Notes: a model not told the origin generated them from the letters alone. A stretch of DNA of 64,000 nt from Verrucomicrobiales bacterium (GCA_015075445.1 JABTUJ010000014.1:99579-163578); one strand, 5' to 3'; shown: positions 16,437-26,954, numbered from the stretch's first letter. Program-made: numbers and translations.

Positions 16437-19400
16437 ATGGATTCTCCAATCAGTGGAATGACGAGCCGTGTCCGCTTCCGGTCGGACCCGTTTCCCGGCC
16501 TTGGACTTGACGGGACGAGCGGGCTGCCGCGGCGCGGCGCCTGGCGCGCGGCCCGCGCCGTGTTGGCAGGCTGGACCGTGCTGTCGGCGTTGCCCGCGTT
16601 CTCCGAACCGGCCAGAACGCCGGAGTTCCGTGGCGAGGTGGACTTTGCCCGCGAGGTGTTTCCGGTGCTCGAAGCGCGCTGTTTCGACTGTCACGGCGCG
16701 GAGCGGCAACGGGCGGGGCTGCGGCTGGATGCGCGGGACGCCGTGCTGGCCGGGGGGAAGTCCGGGCCGGCGGTGCGGGCGGGCGACGCGGCGGGCAGCC
16801 TGCTGTACGAGCGCGTGGCGACGGCCGATGTCGAGGAGGTCATGCCGCCCAAGGGCGAGCGGTTGACGGAGGAACAGGTGGCGTTGATCCGCGCCTGGAT
16901 CGAGGAAGGGGCAACCTGGCCCGAGGCGGTGGGCGCGGTGACGGCCGAGGTGAAGCCGCATTGGGCCTACGTTCCGCCGCAGCGACCTGCTTTGCCGGAC
17001 GTTCGCGAGGCGAACTGGCCGCGGAACGAATTGGACCGGTTTGTCCTGGCCCGGCTTGAGGCCGAGGGGCTGGCGCCTTCGCCCGAGGCCGACCGTACGA
17101 CGTTGATCCGTCGCCTGAGCCTGGACCTGACCGGGTTGCCGCCCCGCCCGGAGGAAGTGGAGGCGTTTCAGGCGGATGACGAACCGGGTGCCTATGAGCG
17201 GGTGGTCGAGCGCTTGCTGGCCTCGCCGCACTATGGGGAACGTTGGGCGGTGCCCTGGTTGGACTTGGCGCGGTATGCGGACACCAACGGCTATGAGAAA
17301 GACGAGCGGCGATCGAACTGGCCGTACCGGGACTGGGTGATCCACGCGCTGAACCGCGACCTTCCGTTCGACCAGTTCACGCTCGAGCAACTGGCGGGGG
17401 ACCTTCTGCCCGAGGCGACTCTCGAGCAGCGGATCGCCACGGGGTTCCATCGCAACACGATGACCAACACCGAGGGCGGCACCGACGACGAGGAATTCCG
17501 CACTGCGGCGGTGATCGACCGGGTCAACACGACCTACAGCGTCTGGCTGGGAACCACGATGGCGTGTGCCCAGTGCCACAACCACAAGTACGATCCGTTC
17601 ACGCAGCGGGAGTACTTCGAGGCCTTCGCGTTCTTCAATCAGACGCGCGACGGGGGCAAGACGCTGGATCCCGTGCTTGAACTCCCCACGCCAGAGCAGG
17701 CGGCCCGACGGGCGGAGGTGCGCGCCCGGATCGCGCCGCTCCAACGGCAACTCGACACACAGACCCCGGAACTCGACGCCGAGCAGGGCCGCTGGGAGAG
17801 CGGGTTGCAGGCACACCGTCAGACCCTCGCGGCGGGCTGGACGCTTCTGCGACCGGCCCGCTTCACAGCCGCGAACGGCGTCGCACTCGAACCCCAGCCC
17901 GACGGGTCGATCTTCGCCGCAACCGACGCCGTGCCGGAAACGAGTGTCTACGAACTGACAGTGACCAACCTCCCGCCAGGCGTGACCGCGGTACGGCTCG
18001 AGGTGCTGACCGACGAACGGCTGCCGAACCAGAGCTCCGGTTGGAGTCGCGAAGGCGACTTCGTGCTGACGGACTTTTCCATCGAACGACCGGCCCCGGA
18101 CGGGCCGGGCGAAGCCGAACCAGCGGCAAGCGAACCGCAGCCTGCCAAGCTCGAGTTTGACCGGGCCTACGCGGATTACTCGGAGGACCGCTTCGAGGTG
18201 CACAAGGCGGTGGACCCGGACGCGCTGTCGGGCTGGGCGATCGGGGCGGACCAGGCTAAGAACCGCACCAACCGTTTCGCGGTCTTCCTCCTCAACCCGC
18301 CCGCGGAGACAAACGCCGTCGCTGCGACGGAGGGGGCGTGGGTGATCCGGTTGAAGCAGGAATCCATCCGGCCCAAGAGCCTGCTCGGACGCTTTCGCCT
18401 CTCGATCTCGACCGCTCCGTCGGCGTCGCATCGGGCTTGGGCCGATGTGCCGGCGGGCATCCGGTCCCTGCTGGAGATCGAGTCGGCGGCGCGCGACGAC
18501 GGGCAGCGGGCGGCGCTGGCGAAGCACCACCGGGCCATCGCGCCCAGCCTCGAGCCGGTGCGGGCTGCGATTGCGGAACTGCGCCGGCAAGAGCCGCGGG
18601 ACATCGTCACGACGCTGATCATGCAGGCGGTCGAGCAGCCGCGGGTCACCCGGGTCTTCAAGCGGGGCAGTTTTCTGGATCCGGGCGAGGAAGTGCACCC
18701 GAACACGCCGGCGGTGCTGCCTTCGTTCCCAGCCGACGTGCCGCGCGATCGCCAGGGTTTCGTGCGGTGGCTCGTGGCGCCAGAGAATCCCCTGGTCGCT
18801 CGCGTGACGATGAACCGCTTGTGGGCGGCGTATTTCGGCCGGGGATTGGTCGAGACGCTGGAGGATTTCGGGACCCAAGGCGACCCGCCGACGCATCCGG
18901 AGTTGTTGGACTGGCTGGCGACTGAGTTCATCCGGCAGGGATGGAGCTGGAAGGCGATGCACCGGATCGTGGTGACCTCGGCCACGTATCGGCAGGTGTC
19001 GCGAGTAACGCCCGAGTTGCTCGAGCGCGATCCCTTCAACCGTTGGTATGCGCGCGGGCCGCGGTTCCGGCTGGAGGCGGAGTTCCTGCGCGACGCCGCT
19101 TTGGCGGCAGGCGGGCTGCTCAACCCCCAAGTGGGCGGGCCCAGTGTCTTCCCCTATCAGCCGGAGGGTGTCTGGGCCATGCCCTACAGCGACGACCGCT
19201 GGGTGATGAACACGAACGGGAACCAGTTTCGTCGCGGCGTCTACACCTTCGCGCGCCGGTCGTTTCCCTACGCGGCGTTCGGGACGTTCGACGCGCCGAG
19301 TCGCGAGGTGTGCACCGAGCGTCGTCCGCGCACCAACACGCCGCTGCAAGCGTTGACGACGTTGAATGACCCGGCGTTCCTGGCTGCCGCCGTCGGTCTG

Positions 19401-19691
19401 GCCCGTCGCCTTGCGCTGCACGGCGACGCGGATGACCGTTCCCGGCTCGCCCGGGCGTTCCAAACCGTGGTCGCGCGGCGTCCGTCGGAGCGCGAGTTGG
19501 CCGCCACCCTGGCCTTGCTCGAACAGGCAAGAGCCCGCTTCGCCCGGGACGAAGCCGCCGCCCAACGTCTGGTGGCGCAGCCAACATTGCCAGCGTTCGA
19601 GCCGGACCGGATGCCGGTGACCGAACTGGCCGCGTGGGTGGTGGTGGCCAACGTCCTGCTCAACCTGGATGAGGCGTTGAACCGAGGATGA
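16437..19691 (+). CDS. PSD1/DUF1549-DUF1553 cytochrome-type secreted protein (first copy)
   Basis: About 1084 residues. The order is the one typical of Planctomycetes and Verrucomicrobia: planctomycete cytochrome c domain with a heme site (CFDCHG, about residue 82), PSCyt2/DUF1549 (about 200-410, with LARYADTNGYEKDE and CAQCHNHKYDPFT), a variable middle, then DUF1553/PSD1 (about 750-1060, with NPLVARVTMNRLWAAYFG and TNTPLQALTTLND). A hydrophobic export segment (VLAGWTVLSALPAF) follows a basic leader. An in-frame ATG at 16458 is an alternative start, and upstream codons lie in repeat DNA. Function is undetermined; such proteins are paired with DUF1501 proteins and are suspected of acting in polysaccharide utilisation. 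Its DUF1501 partner begins 636 nt downstream, beyond a repeat array. Confidence 0.85.
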   Translation: MDSPISGMTSRVRFRSDPFPGLGLDGTSGLPRRGAWRAARAVLAGWTVLSALPAFSEPARTPEFRGEVDFAREVFPVLEARCFDCHGAERQRAGLRLDARDAVLAGGKSGPAVRAGDAAGSLLYERVATADVEEVMPPKGERLTEEQVALIRAWIEEGATWPEAVGAVTAEVKPHWAYVPPQRPALPDVREANWPRNELDRFVLARLEAEGLAPSPEADRTTLIRRLSLDLTGLPPRPEEVEAFQADDEPGAYERVVERLLASPHYGERWAVPWLDLARYADTNGYEKDERRSNWPYRDWVIHALNRDLPFDQFTLEQLAGDLLPEATLEQRIATGFHRNTMTNTEGGTDDEEFRTAAVIDRVNTTYSVWLGTTMACAQCHNHKYDPFTQREYFEAFAFFNQTRDGGKTLDPVLELPTPEQAARRAEVRARIAPLQRQLDTQTPELDAEQGRWESGLQAHRQTLAAGWTLLRPARFTAANGVALEPQPDGSIFAATDAVPETSVYELTVTNLPPGVTAVRLEVLTDERLPNQSSGWSREGDFVLTDFSIERPAPDGPGEAEPAASEPQPAKLEFDRAYADYSEDRFEVHKAVDPDALSGWAIGADQAKNRTNRFAVFLLNPPAETNAVAATEGAWVIRLKQESIRPKSLLGRFRLSISTAPSASHRAWADVPAGIRSLLEIESAARDDGQRAALAKHHRAIAPSLEPVRAAIAELRRQEPRDIVTTLIMQAVEQPRVTRVFKRGSFLDPGEEVHPNTPAVLPSFPADVPRDRQGFVRWLVAPENPLVARVTMNRLWAAYFGRGLVETLEDFGTQGDPPTHPELLDWLATEFIRQGWSWKAMHRIVVTSATYRQVSRVTPELLERDPFNRWYARGPRFRLEAEFLRDAALAAGGLLNPQVGGPSVFPYQPEGVWAMPYSDDRWVMNTNGNQFRRGVYTFARRSFPYAAFGTFDAPSREVCTERRPRTNTPLQALTTLNDPAFLAAAVGLARRLALHGDADDRSRLARAFQTVVARRPSERELAATLALLEQARARFARDEAAAQRLVAQPTLPAFEPDRMPVTELAAWVVVANVLLNLDEALNRG

Positions 19692-19701
19692 CGAACGCGC
19701 G

Positions 19702-20320
19702 AAGTTGAAAACTCCAAGATCAAAGTTCAAAGCTCAAGGGAAGATCCAAGCTCAGGGCAAGCGCCAAGCTCAGGGGAAGCGCCAGGTTCCGCGCTTGGGG
19801 CCGAGAGGGCTCAACGCTTGGGAAGCTCCAAGATCAAAGTTCAAAGCTCAAGGGAAGATCCAAGCTCAGGGGGAGCGCCAGGTTCTGGGCTTGGGGCCGA
19901 GAGGGCTCAGCGCGTGGGAATCTCCAAGATCAAAGTTCAAAGCTCAAGGGAAGATCCAAGCCCCAAGGGGCAAGGTGGCTGGCCCGGCGCGCGGCGGTCT
20001 CCTGCCCCCCTCGTCGCCACCCACCTCGTTACAGAAACCCTGGCTGACTGTGCGCCTCTGCGAGGTCGCGGAGCATCGCCGCCGGGGTGCCTGGCAATTG
20101 GAACTTCCCTTGAGCTTTGAACTTTGCGCTTGGAGCTTCCCCCCCGTCTGTCCGCCCGTCCGCCGGGGTGCCTGGCAATTGGAACTTCCCTTGAGCTTTG
20201 AGCTTTGCGCTTGGAGCTTCCCCCCCGTCTGTCCGGTCGGCCGCCGAGGTGCCTGGCAATTGGAACTTCCCTTGAGCTTTGAACTTTGCCCTTGGAGCTT
20301 CCTTCCCTCCGCACCCCCGC
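19702..20320. repeat. low-complexity array with inverted arms, no gene inside
   Basis: Fills the space between the first PSD1 stop codon and the DUF1501 start. The left arm (about 19702-19975) has three units with core CTCAAGGGAAGATCCAAG, spaced 113 and 96 nt apart. The right arm (about 20079-20310) has three units of about 80 nt with core CTTCCCTTGAGCTTTGAAC, which is the reverse complement of the left-arm core over 23 bases (CAAAGTTC...GGGAAG). The central 100 nt (19976-20078) are unique, with no gene recognised. A transcript would form a very long imperfect hairpin. Confidence 0.85.
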
Positions 20321-20327
20321 CCCCGCC

Positions 20328-21791
20328 ATGAACCCTCGAAGCGAATATCTGAAGCTGGTGACGCGCCGGCAGTTCTTCCGCGACTGCGGCACGGGGCTGG
20401 GCACGCTCGCCCTGGCGTCCTTGCTGAAGCGCGATCTCCTGGCCGCGGGCCCGGAGTCGGTGGACGGCCTCGCGTCGGACCCGACCCTTCCGCGCCCGCC
20501 GCATTTCGCGCCGAAGGCGAAAAACGTGATCTACCTGCACATGGCCGGGGCTCCCAGCCAACTCGATCTGCTCGACCACAAGCCGAAGCTGGTCGAACTC
20601 GACGGTCAGCAGGTGCCGGAGAGCCTGATCCAGGGCGAGCGGTTCGCCTTCATCAAGGGGGTGCCGCGCGTGCTGGGGAGCCCGCACCGTTTCGCCCGGC
20701 ACGGGAAGTCGGGCCAGGAGATCTCCGAGGCGTTGCCGCATCTGGCGGACATCGCGGACGACATCTGCATTGTGCGCTCGATGCGGACCGACCAGTTCAA
20801 CCACGCGCCGGCGCAGTTGTTCGTCCACAGCGGCTCGGCGCGTCCGGGCCGCCCCAGCCTGGGCGCCTGGGTGTCGTATGGTCTGGGGACCGAAGGACGC
20901 GAGCTGCCCGGCTTCGTCGTGCTGGTGTCGGGTCGGAACGGCCCGGATGGAGGCACGTCGCTGTGGGGCAGTGGGTTTCTCCCCACGGTGCATCAGGGGG
21001 TGCAGTTGCGGTCCAAGGGGGATCCGGTGTTGTCGCTGTCGAATCCCGACGGTCTGGACCGCGAGCTGCGCCGGCAGACCCTCGACACCCTGGAGGTGCT
21101 CAACCGCGAGACCTTTGCGCGCGTGGGCGACCCCGAAATCGTGACGCGGATTGCGCAGTACGAGATGGCGTATCGCATGCAGGCCAGCGTGCCGGACCTC
21201 ATGGACCTGTCACGGGAACCGGCGGCCATCCACGCGCTGTACGGGAGCGAGCCGGGCAAGTCCGGGTTCGCGAACAACTGCCTGCTGGCGCGGCGCCTCA
21301 TCGAGCAGGGCGTGCGGTTCGTGCAACTCTACCACTGGGGCTGGGACAGCCACGGGGACATCAAGGACAACGACCTGCGGTACGGGCTGGTGGACCGGTG
21401 TCGGGAGACCGACCGGCCGGCAGCGGCGCTGGTGCGGGACCTCAAGCAGCGGGGCTTGCTGGACGAGACCCTGGTGATCTGGGGGGGCGAGTTCGGGCGG
21501 ACGCCCATGAACGAGGCGCGCAACAAGGACGGCTGGATTGGGCGCGATCATCACCCGCATGCCTTTTCGATCTGGATGGCTGGCGGCGGCATCCGGTCGG
21601 GGCTGACGTACGGTGCCACCGACGAGTTGGGCTACTTCGTGGCGGAGAACCCGGTCCACGTTCACGATCTCCAGGCGACGATTCTGCACTGCCTGGGACT
21701 CGAACACACGAGGCTGACCTATCGCTTTCAAGGTCGCGACTTCCGGCTGACGGATGTGCACGGCGAAGTGGTGAAGGCGCTCCTGGCGTGA
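20328..21791 (+). CDS. DUF1501 Tat-exported protein (first copy)
   Basis: A 487-residue DUF1501 protein, a distant relative of the alkaline phosphatase/sulfatase fold that is widespread in Planctomycetes and Verrucomicrobia. ATG 20328 begins MNPRSEYLKLVTRRQFFRDC, with a Tat motif (TRRQFFRD) and hydrophobic GTLALASLL; a longer in-frame start at 20286 is repeat-derived. Diagnostic stretches are FAPKAKNVIYLHMAGAPSQ, LDLLDHKPKL, FVQLYHWGWDSHGDI, WGGEFGRTPM and RDHHPHAFSIWMAGGG near the C-terminus, with RLTYRFQGRDFRLTDVHG at the end. It pairs with the upstream PSD1 protein. The enzymatic activity of the family is not established. Confidence 0.9.
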   Translation: MNPRSEYLKLVTRRQFFRDCGTGLGTLALASLLKRDLLAAGPESVDGLASDPTLPRPPHFAPKAKNVIYLHMAGAPSQLDLLDHKPKLVELDGQQVPESLIQGERFAFIKGVPRVLGSPHRFARHGKSGQEISEALPHLADIADDICIVRSMRTDQFNHAPAQLFVHSGSARPGRPSLGAWVSYGLGTEGRELPGFVVLVSGRNGPDGGTSLWGSGFLPTVHQGVQLRSKGDPVLSLSNPDGLDRELRRQTLDTLEVLNRETFARVGDPEIVTRIAQYEMAYRMQASVPDLMDLSREPAAIHALYGSEPGKSGFANNCLLARRLIEQGVRFVQLYHWGWDSHGDIKDNDLRYGLVDRCRETDRPAAALVRDLKQRGLLDETLVIWGGEFGRTPMNEARNKDGWIGRDHHPHAFSIWMAGGGIRSGLTYGATDELGYFVAENPVHVHDLQATILHCLGLEHTRLTYRFQGRDFRLTDVHGEVVKALLA

Positions 21792-21871
21792 AGGCTCACG
21801 ACGCGACCCGATGCATTGCGGTCCTCGGGGGCGCGGCGCCACGGCCTCGGCGGAGGCCAAGTGCAGACCGC

Positions 21872-22522
21872 TCAGGTCAAGGCGGCCAACACGGTCGCCG
21901 CGTCCCCCGCGAGGGCCGCCGCGACGGGGAGTCGAAGGCCCGGGAAGACCCGGCTGTGGAGCACCCCTTGGGCGTCGGGTTCCAGAAGCCGGTACGCTTC
22001 ATCGATCAGGCAGCCCCATTCGAAGCGGGCTTCACTGACCACCCAGACCAGGTATTCGAGCACCCCGTTGCGGCAATAAGCCCGTCGCTTGTCACGGAGG
22101 TCAATCGAGGCCGACGTACCCGCCACCTCGACGACAAGTTCCGGCGGCCCGGTGAGATAGTCTTCGGCATTGACCCGGCTGAGGCCCCCGTGCGCGGGCA
22201 ACCGGCGGAGCAAGGAGTCCGGCTGCAGGGTGTTCTCGGAGTCGAGGATCACGGTGACATTCGCCAGGGCCTCGGTTCCCGGGTGGCGGCTGGCGTAGGT
22301 GGCCAGCCACGCGTGGATGATGCCATCCGGCCTGGCATGGTGCACACTCACCGGCGATCCCATAAACACAACTCCTTCGATCAACTCGGCCTTCTTGACC
22401 CGCGACATCCGTTCGTAACGGAAGAGGAACTCGCGCGAGTGCAGCACCTCGCCGTTTTCCAGCGGCAGGGCGCCGCCCGAAGCGGTACCGAGCGCGTGCG
22501 ACTGGGTTTCCGCTGCCAACAT
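21872..22522 (-). CDS. Uma2-family (PD-(D/E)XK-like) protein
   Basis: A 216-residue Uma2-family protein (DUF820). Visible family landmarks are ELIEGVVFMGSPVSVHHA near the N-terminus, then DSENTLQPDSLLRR, GPPELVVEVAGTSASIDL and DKRRAYCRNGVLEYLVW. The D, then E-V-x-K-like residues (VVEV...DK) are the restriction-endonuclease-fold core. I start at the ATG at 22522 (MLAAETQSHALG); an in-frame TTG at 22561 would add 13 residues. These genes are often present in many copies in cyanobacteria, Verrucomicrobia and similar genomes, and their function is unclear. It lies opposite to and between the two PSD1/DUF1501 pairs. Confidence 0.8.
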   Translation of the reverse strand: MLAAETQSHALGTASGGALPLENGEVLHSREFLFRYERMSRVKKAELIEGVVFMGSPVSVHHARPDGIIHAWLATYASRHPGTEALANVTVILDSENTLQPDSLLRRLPAHGGLSRVNAEDYLTGPPELVVEVAGTSASIDLRDKRRAYCRNGVLEYLVWVVSEARFEWGCLIDEAYRLLEPDAQGVLHSRVFPGLRLPVAAALAGDAATVLAALT

Positions 22523-22680
22523 GATGGTGGGAAGGTAGCCGTCCTGTCGCCGGGCTGGCAAGGCTTGTCGAGAGAGGGATCGCCGGGCCGACGCCCGATT
22601 CGGAGCCGTCGGATTCGGCGGCGTGCGGCTTGCGTTTGGCCGGCCAGGCGCAACCTTGCAGGCGTAGAAACTCGAGCTGA

Positions 22681-25600
22681 ATGGATAACAGGCTTACTGG
22701 CATGAAGCGGTGGTATCTCGGACGCATCCTGGCCGCGGGCGCGCTCGTGGCGACGGCCGGCGCGGTGGACTTCGCCCGGGACATTGAACCCATCTTCATC
22801 AAACGCTGCTCGGAGTGCCACGGGCCGGACCAGCAGAAGTCGCGGCTCCGGTTGGACCTCAAGGCGGCGGCGTTTCAGGGCGGTCGCTCCGGCAAGCCCG
22901 GACTGGTGCCCGGCCAGGCCGAGCAGAGCGAAGTGTTCCGCCGCGTGGTCACGGACGACGCGGATGACATCATGCCGCCCAAAGGGGCGCCGCTGACGGA
23001 GGCCGAAATTGCCCTGCTGAAGGCCTGGATCGATGGAGGGGCGGAGTGGCCCGAGGCGGATGCGCGGCAGCACTGGTCGTTCGTGCCACCCGCGCGTCCT
23101 ACCGAGCCGCCGGTCACGGCCGCCGACTGGGCGCACACTCCCGTGGACAAGCTTCTTCTGGCGCGACTCGAACGCGAAGGACTGACGCCCGCGGCCGAAG
23201 CGGATCGCCCGACTTTGATCCGGCGCTTGAGCCTGGACCTGACGGGGCTGCCGCCGACTTGGAGCGAGGTTCAAGATTTCGTGCACGACCCGCGGCCCGA
23301 CGCCTACGAGCGGTTGGTGGACCGGTTGCTGCGTTCGCCGCATTACGGCGAGCACCTGGCGCGCTGGTGGTTGGACCTGGCCCGGTATGCCGACTCGAAC
23401 GGGTACCAGGTGGACCTGGCGCGATCGATCTGGCCTTACCGCGACTGGGTGATCGAGGCCTTCAACCGCAACCAACCCTTCGATCAGTTCACGATCGAAC
23501 AAATCGCCGGAGACCTCCTGCCCAACCCCTCACTCGCCCAGCGCGTCGCGACCGGATTCAACCGCAACACGAAGATCAACGATGAGGGCGGCGGGGATGC
23601 CGAGGAATACCGAACCAAGGCGGTGAAAGACCGGGTGGCCACGACCGCCACGACCTGGCTGGGACTGACGATGGCGTGTGCCGAGTGCCACACCCACAAG
23701 TACGATCCCATCTCGCACGAGGAGTACTACCGGTTCTATGCCTTCTTCAACAACACCGCCGACGGCGGCAATTACAGCGTCGAACCCACGCTCCCGGTGC
23801 CTCCGCCCGATGTGACCCGTCAGGTCCGCTATTTGCGCGAGCGCATCGCCGAGATACAGCAACGGTTGGGCGAAACCGAGCGCGAACTCGAGGTGCAGAG
23901 GGGCGAATGGCAAAGCACGCGGGCCGCTCGCGCGGAGGCGTGGGTGCCGTTGCGGCTGACCAACGTCGTGTCCACCGGCGGCTCCGGGTACACCAACCTG
24001 GCGGACGGTTCCGTGCTCGCGACCGGGGTGAATCCGATCTACGACACGATTCACCTCGAGGCGGAGACCGATCTTACCGGGATTACAGCCGTCCTGCTCG
24101 AGGTCCTGCCGGACCCCAGCCTGCCCAAGAACGGACCGGGGCGTTGGGGACAAACCGGGAATTTCATCCTCGACGAGTTTGCCGCCAGTGCCACACCTCT
24201 GACTGTCCCTGCGCCCGCGGACACCAACCTCGTCTTCACCGGCGCCACGGCTGACTGGGAACAGTTGTACTACCGCGCCGAACATGCGGTGGATCGGAAC
24301 CCCAAGACCGGCTGGGCCATCGGCCCGCGCTTTGGCGAGCGGCATTTCCTGATCGCGCCCCTCCAGGAAGTGGCGGGTTTTTCGGGCGGCACCCGACTGG
24401 GTTTCCGCTTCGAGCATTACCACGGGAACAGCCACACGCTCGGCCGGTTCCGGCTTTCCGTAACCACCGAGACGGACCCGGCTGCCCTCTGGCCCGTCGG
24501 CGACGAAACGCGTGCCCTGGCCCGGATCCCGCAAGCGGAACGCACCGCGGAACAGACCGCCCAGCTCGTCGCCGCCCAGCGCAAGGCCTCAAGTCAGTGG
24601 CGTGCCCTCGACGCCGAGTTGTTCCGGTTGAACCAGCGTGAGGCCGAACTCGCCAGCGCGAAGCACACGACGCTGGTCATGAAGGAACTGCCGCAGCCGC
24701 GCGAGACGTATATCCATCTCCGCGGCGATTTCCTGGCGAAAGGGAAGGTGGTGACGCCCGGCGTGCCGGAGTTTCTCCCGCCGCTGCCGGCGGATGCCCC
24801 CTTGAACCGCCTGACGCTCGCGCGTTGGATGGTGTCGCCGGAGAACCCGCTGACCGCCCGCGTGACGGTCAACCGGCTGTGGGAACGGTTCTTCGGCATC
24901 GGCCTCGTCGAAACCAGCGAGGACTTCGGGCGACAGGGCGAGGTACCGTCGCATCCGGAGCTGCTGGACTGGCTCGCCCTGGAGTTGCGCGATTCGGGCT
25001 GGGATCTGAAACGGCTGCAGAAGCTGCTGGTGATGTCCGCCGCCTACCGCCAGGGCGCCGCCACGACGCCGGTCCTGCTGGAGAAGGACTTGTACAACCG
25101 GTTGCTGGCCCGCGGGCCGCGGTTCCGGCTGGATCCCGAGGTGATCCGCGATCAGGCCCTGGCGGTGAGCGGTCTTTTGAATACTGATGTCAGCGGCCCA
25201 GCGTGTACCACGTCCAGATCCCAACCTCTGGAAGGAGATCGGGTTCTTGCGACCCGAGATTGGCATGGACGAGTGGCCCACAAGCGAAGGGCCGGAGCTG
25301 TATCGCCGCGGCGTGTACACGTTCTGGCGGCGGGTCTGCACGTACCCGACCTTCGCGACGTTCAGCGCCAGTCGGGGAGGTCTGCACGGCCGACGGCCGC
25401 ACAGGCACGCCGCTTTGCGGGCAGATGGCGACGCTGAACGAGCCCACGTTGCTCGAGGCGGCCCGGGTGTTCGCCCAGCGGATTCTGCGTGAAGGTGGCG
25501 ACGTCCCGGCCCAGCAGATCGAGTTCGCTTTTCGCACCTGCCTCGGCCGAAACCCGCTGCCCGCGGAGCGGCAGCGTCTGCTCGCGCTGCTGGACCAGCA

Positions 25601-25757
25601 GTGGCGCAGTTTCGAGCACGACCTCGAGGCCGCGGAGGCGCTGGTGAACGTGGGATCGGCCCCCCGATCGCCGGGCCTGGATGTGCGTCGGCTCGCCGCC
25701 TGGATGATCGTCGCCAACGTCCTGCTGAACCTCGATGAAACGCTGGTGAAGGGCTAA
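22681..25757 (+). pseudogene. PSD1/DUF1549-DUF1553 protein (second copy), frameshifted near the C-terminus
   Basis: A paralogue of the 16.4-kb gene. A signal peptide starts at MKRWYLGRILAAGAL (ATG 22702; ATG 22681 is in frame). It has the heme site CSECHGPD (about residue 41), DUF1549 (LARYADSNGYQVDL, CAECHTHKYDPIS) and DUF1553 (NPLTARVTVNRLWERFFG). The frame is intact to about 25195 (SGLLNTDVSGP). The expected continuation is then split: YHVQIP in another frame, NLWKEIGFLRPEIGMDEW in a third to about 25370, then back to the second for TADGRTGTP and NEPTLLEAARVF to the stop at 25755-25757. At least three indels fall within 200 nt, and a short stretch (PLCGQMATLNE) is also irregular. It is either decayed or mis-assembled; the rest of the gene looks healthy. 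Partner DUF1501 at 28085. Confidence 0.8.
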
Positions 25758-25759
25758 AC

Positions 25760-26485
25760 GCGTGGGAAGCTCCAAGGTCAAAGCTCAAAGCTCAAGGGAA
25801 GATCCACGCTGCGGGGAAGCGCCAAGCTCTGGGGAAGCGCCGGGGTTGGGGGCGAGGCTCCAGGGGCTGCGGGCAGGGGGGCTCCAAGGCAAGTTCCAGC
25901 TCAAGGGAAGATCCAAGCTGCGGGGAAGCGCCAAGCTCTGGGGATGCGCCGGGGTTGGGGGCGAGGCTCAGGGGCGGCGGGCGTGGGAAGCTCCAAGGGC
26001 AAAACTCAAGCTCGGAAGATCAAGCTGCGGAAGCGCCGAAACTCTGGGGATGCGCCGGGGTTGGAAGCGCCGGGGTTGAGGCGGCTCAGAGGGCTGAAGG
26101 GAAGCTCAGGCAAGTTCAAAAGCTCAAGGGAAGATCAAGCTGCGGGGAAGCGCAAGCTCTGGGGATGCGCCGGGGTTGGGGGAAGCGCCAGGGTTGGGGG
26201 CGAACTCCAGGGCTGAAGGCGGGGAGCTCAGAGCAAAGTTCAAAGCTCGAGGGAAGATCAAGCTGCGGGGGAGCGCCAAGCTCTGGGGGATGCGCGCCAG
26301 GGTTGGGGGGCGAGGCTCAGGGGGCGGCAGACATGGGAAGCTCCAAGAGCAAAGTTCAAAGCTCAAGGGAAGATCCAAGCTGCGGGGAAGCGCCAAGCTC
26401 TGGGGATGCGCCGGGGTTGGGGGGCGAGGCTGAGGAGGTGCTGCGGGCAGGCTCAAGAGCAAAATAAAGCTCAAAGGGAAGCGTC
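25760..26485. repeat. left arm of low-complexity array (four-helix-bundle cassette)
   Basis: Begins right after the PSD1 stop. About six degenerate units of roughly 100-130 nt contain CTCAAGGGAAGATCCAAG-type cores followed by GCTGCGGGGAAGCGCCAAGC and CTGGGGATGCGCCGGGGTTG. Most frames are open, so long spurious reading frames run through it. It has the same orientation as the left arm of the 19.7-kb array. Only the last 75 nt before the four-helix-bundle gene (about 26486-26560) are non-repetitive. Confidence 0.85.
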
Positions 26486-26560
26486 AAGTTCGGGGATGGG
26501 TGGCCGTTCGCAGCCGAGGCGCCGTGGTGGAGCGAGGAGGAGGTCGGCACGGGATGGGCC

Positions 26561-26947
26561 TTGAGGGAGGAACCGCCCGACGGCAAGGCCGCTCATCCCT
26601 GGGATTTGCTCGAGCGAACCGCGGTCTTCGGTGAACAGGTGGTGCGATTCTCGAAGCGTGTCCCTCGCGACCCAACAAACAACCGCCTTATTGATCAATT
26701 CGTCGGCGCCGGAACCAGCATCGGCGGGAACTACTGCGAAGCGAATGAAAGCGTTTCCAAGAAGGACTTCCATTACTCGATCAGCCGTTGCATCAAAGAA
26801 GCCAAAGAAACCAAGTTCTTCCTCCGCATGCTCGCCGCAGCCGAGCCTCCTCTGGCCGAGGAAGCGCGTCCCATCTACCGCGAGGCGCATGAGTTGCTCT
26901 GCATCTTCGCGAGCATCCGCAAGAAACGAGCCGCCCAGCGCGAATGA
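26561..26947 (+). CDS. four-helix-bundle protein (S23/Avd-like)
   Basis: A 128-residue helical protein of the 'four helix bundle' family that includes proteins encoded in 23S rRNA intervening sequences (S23) and the Avd proteins of diversity-generating retroelements. Landmarks are DLLERTAVFGEQVVRFSKRV (helix 1), then NNRLIDQFVGAGTSIGGNY followed by CEANES (the family signature, about residues 41-66), KDFHYSISRCIKEAKETKFF (helix 3) and the C-terminal helix EAHELLCIFASIRKK. The frame starts at TTG 26561. An ATG at 26554 has a good GAGGAGG upstream but is in another frame, so the real start is uncertain. No reverse transcriptase is nearby. The gene stands alone between two inverted repeat arms. 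Family members form pentameric basic barrels that bind nucleic acid; RNA binding here is inferred. Confidence 0.85.
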   Translation: MREEPPDGKAAHPWDLLERTAVFGEQVVRFSKRVPRDPTNNRLIDQFVGAGTSIGGNYCEANESVSKKDFHYSISRCIKEAKETKFFLRMLAAAEPPLAEEARPIYREAHELLCIFASIRKKRAAQRE

Positions 26948-26954
26948 CGCTGGC

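Noticed and set aside
26561..26947. Diversity-generating retroelement, because the protein is Avd-like
   Set aside because: No reverse transcriptase, template repeat with adenine-biased variation or variable target gene is visible within the window.
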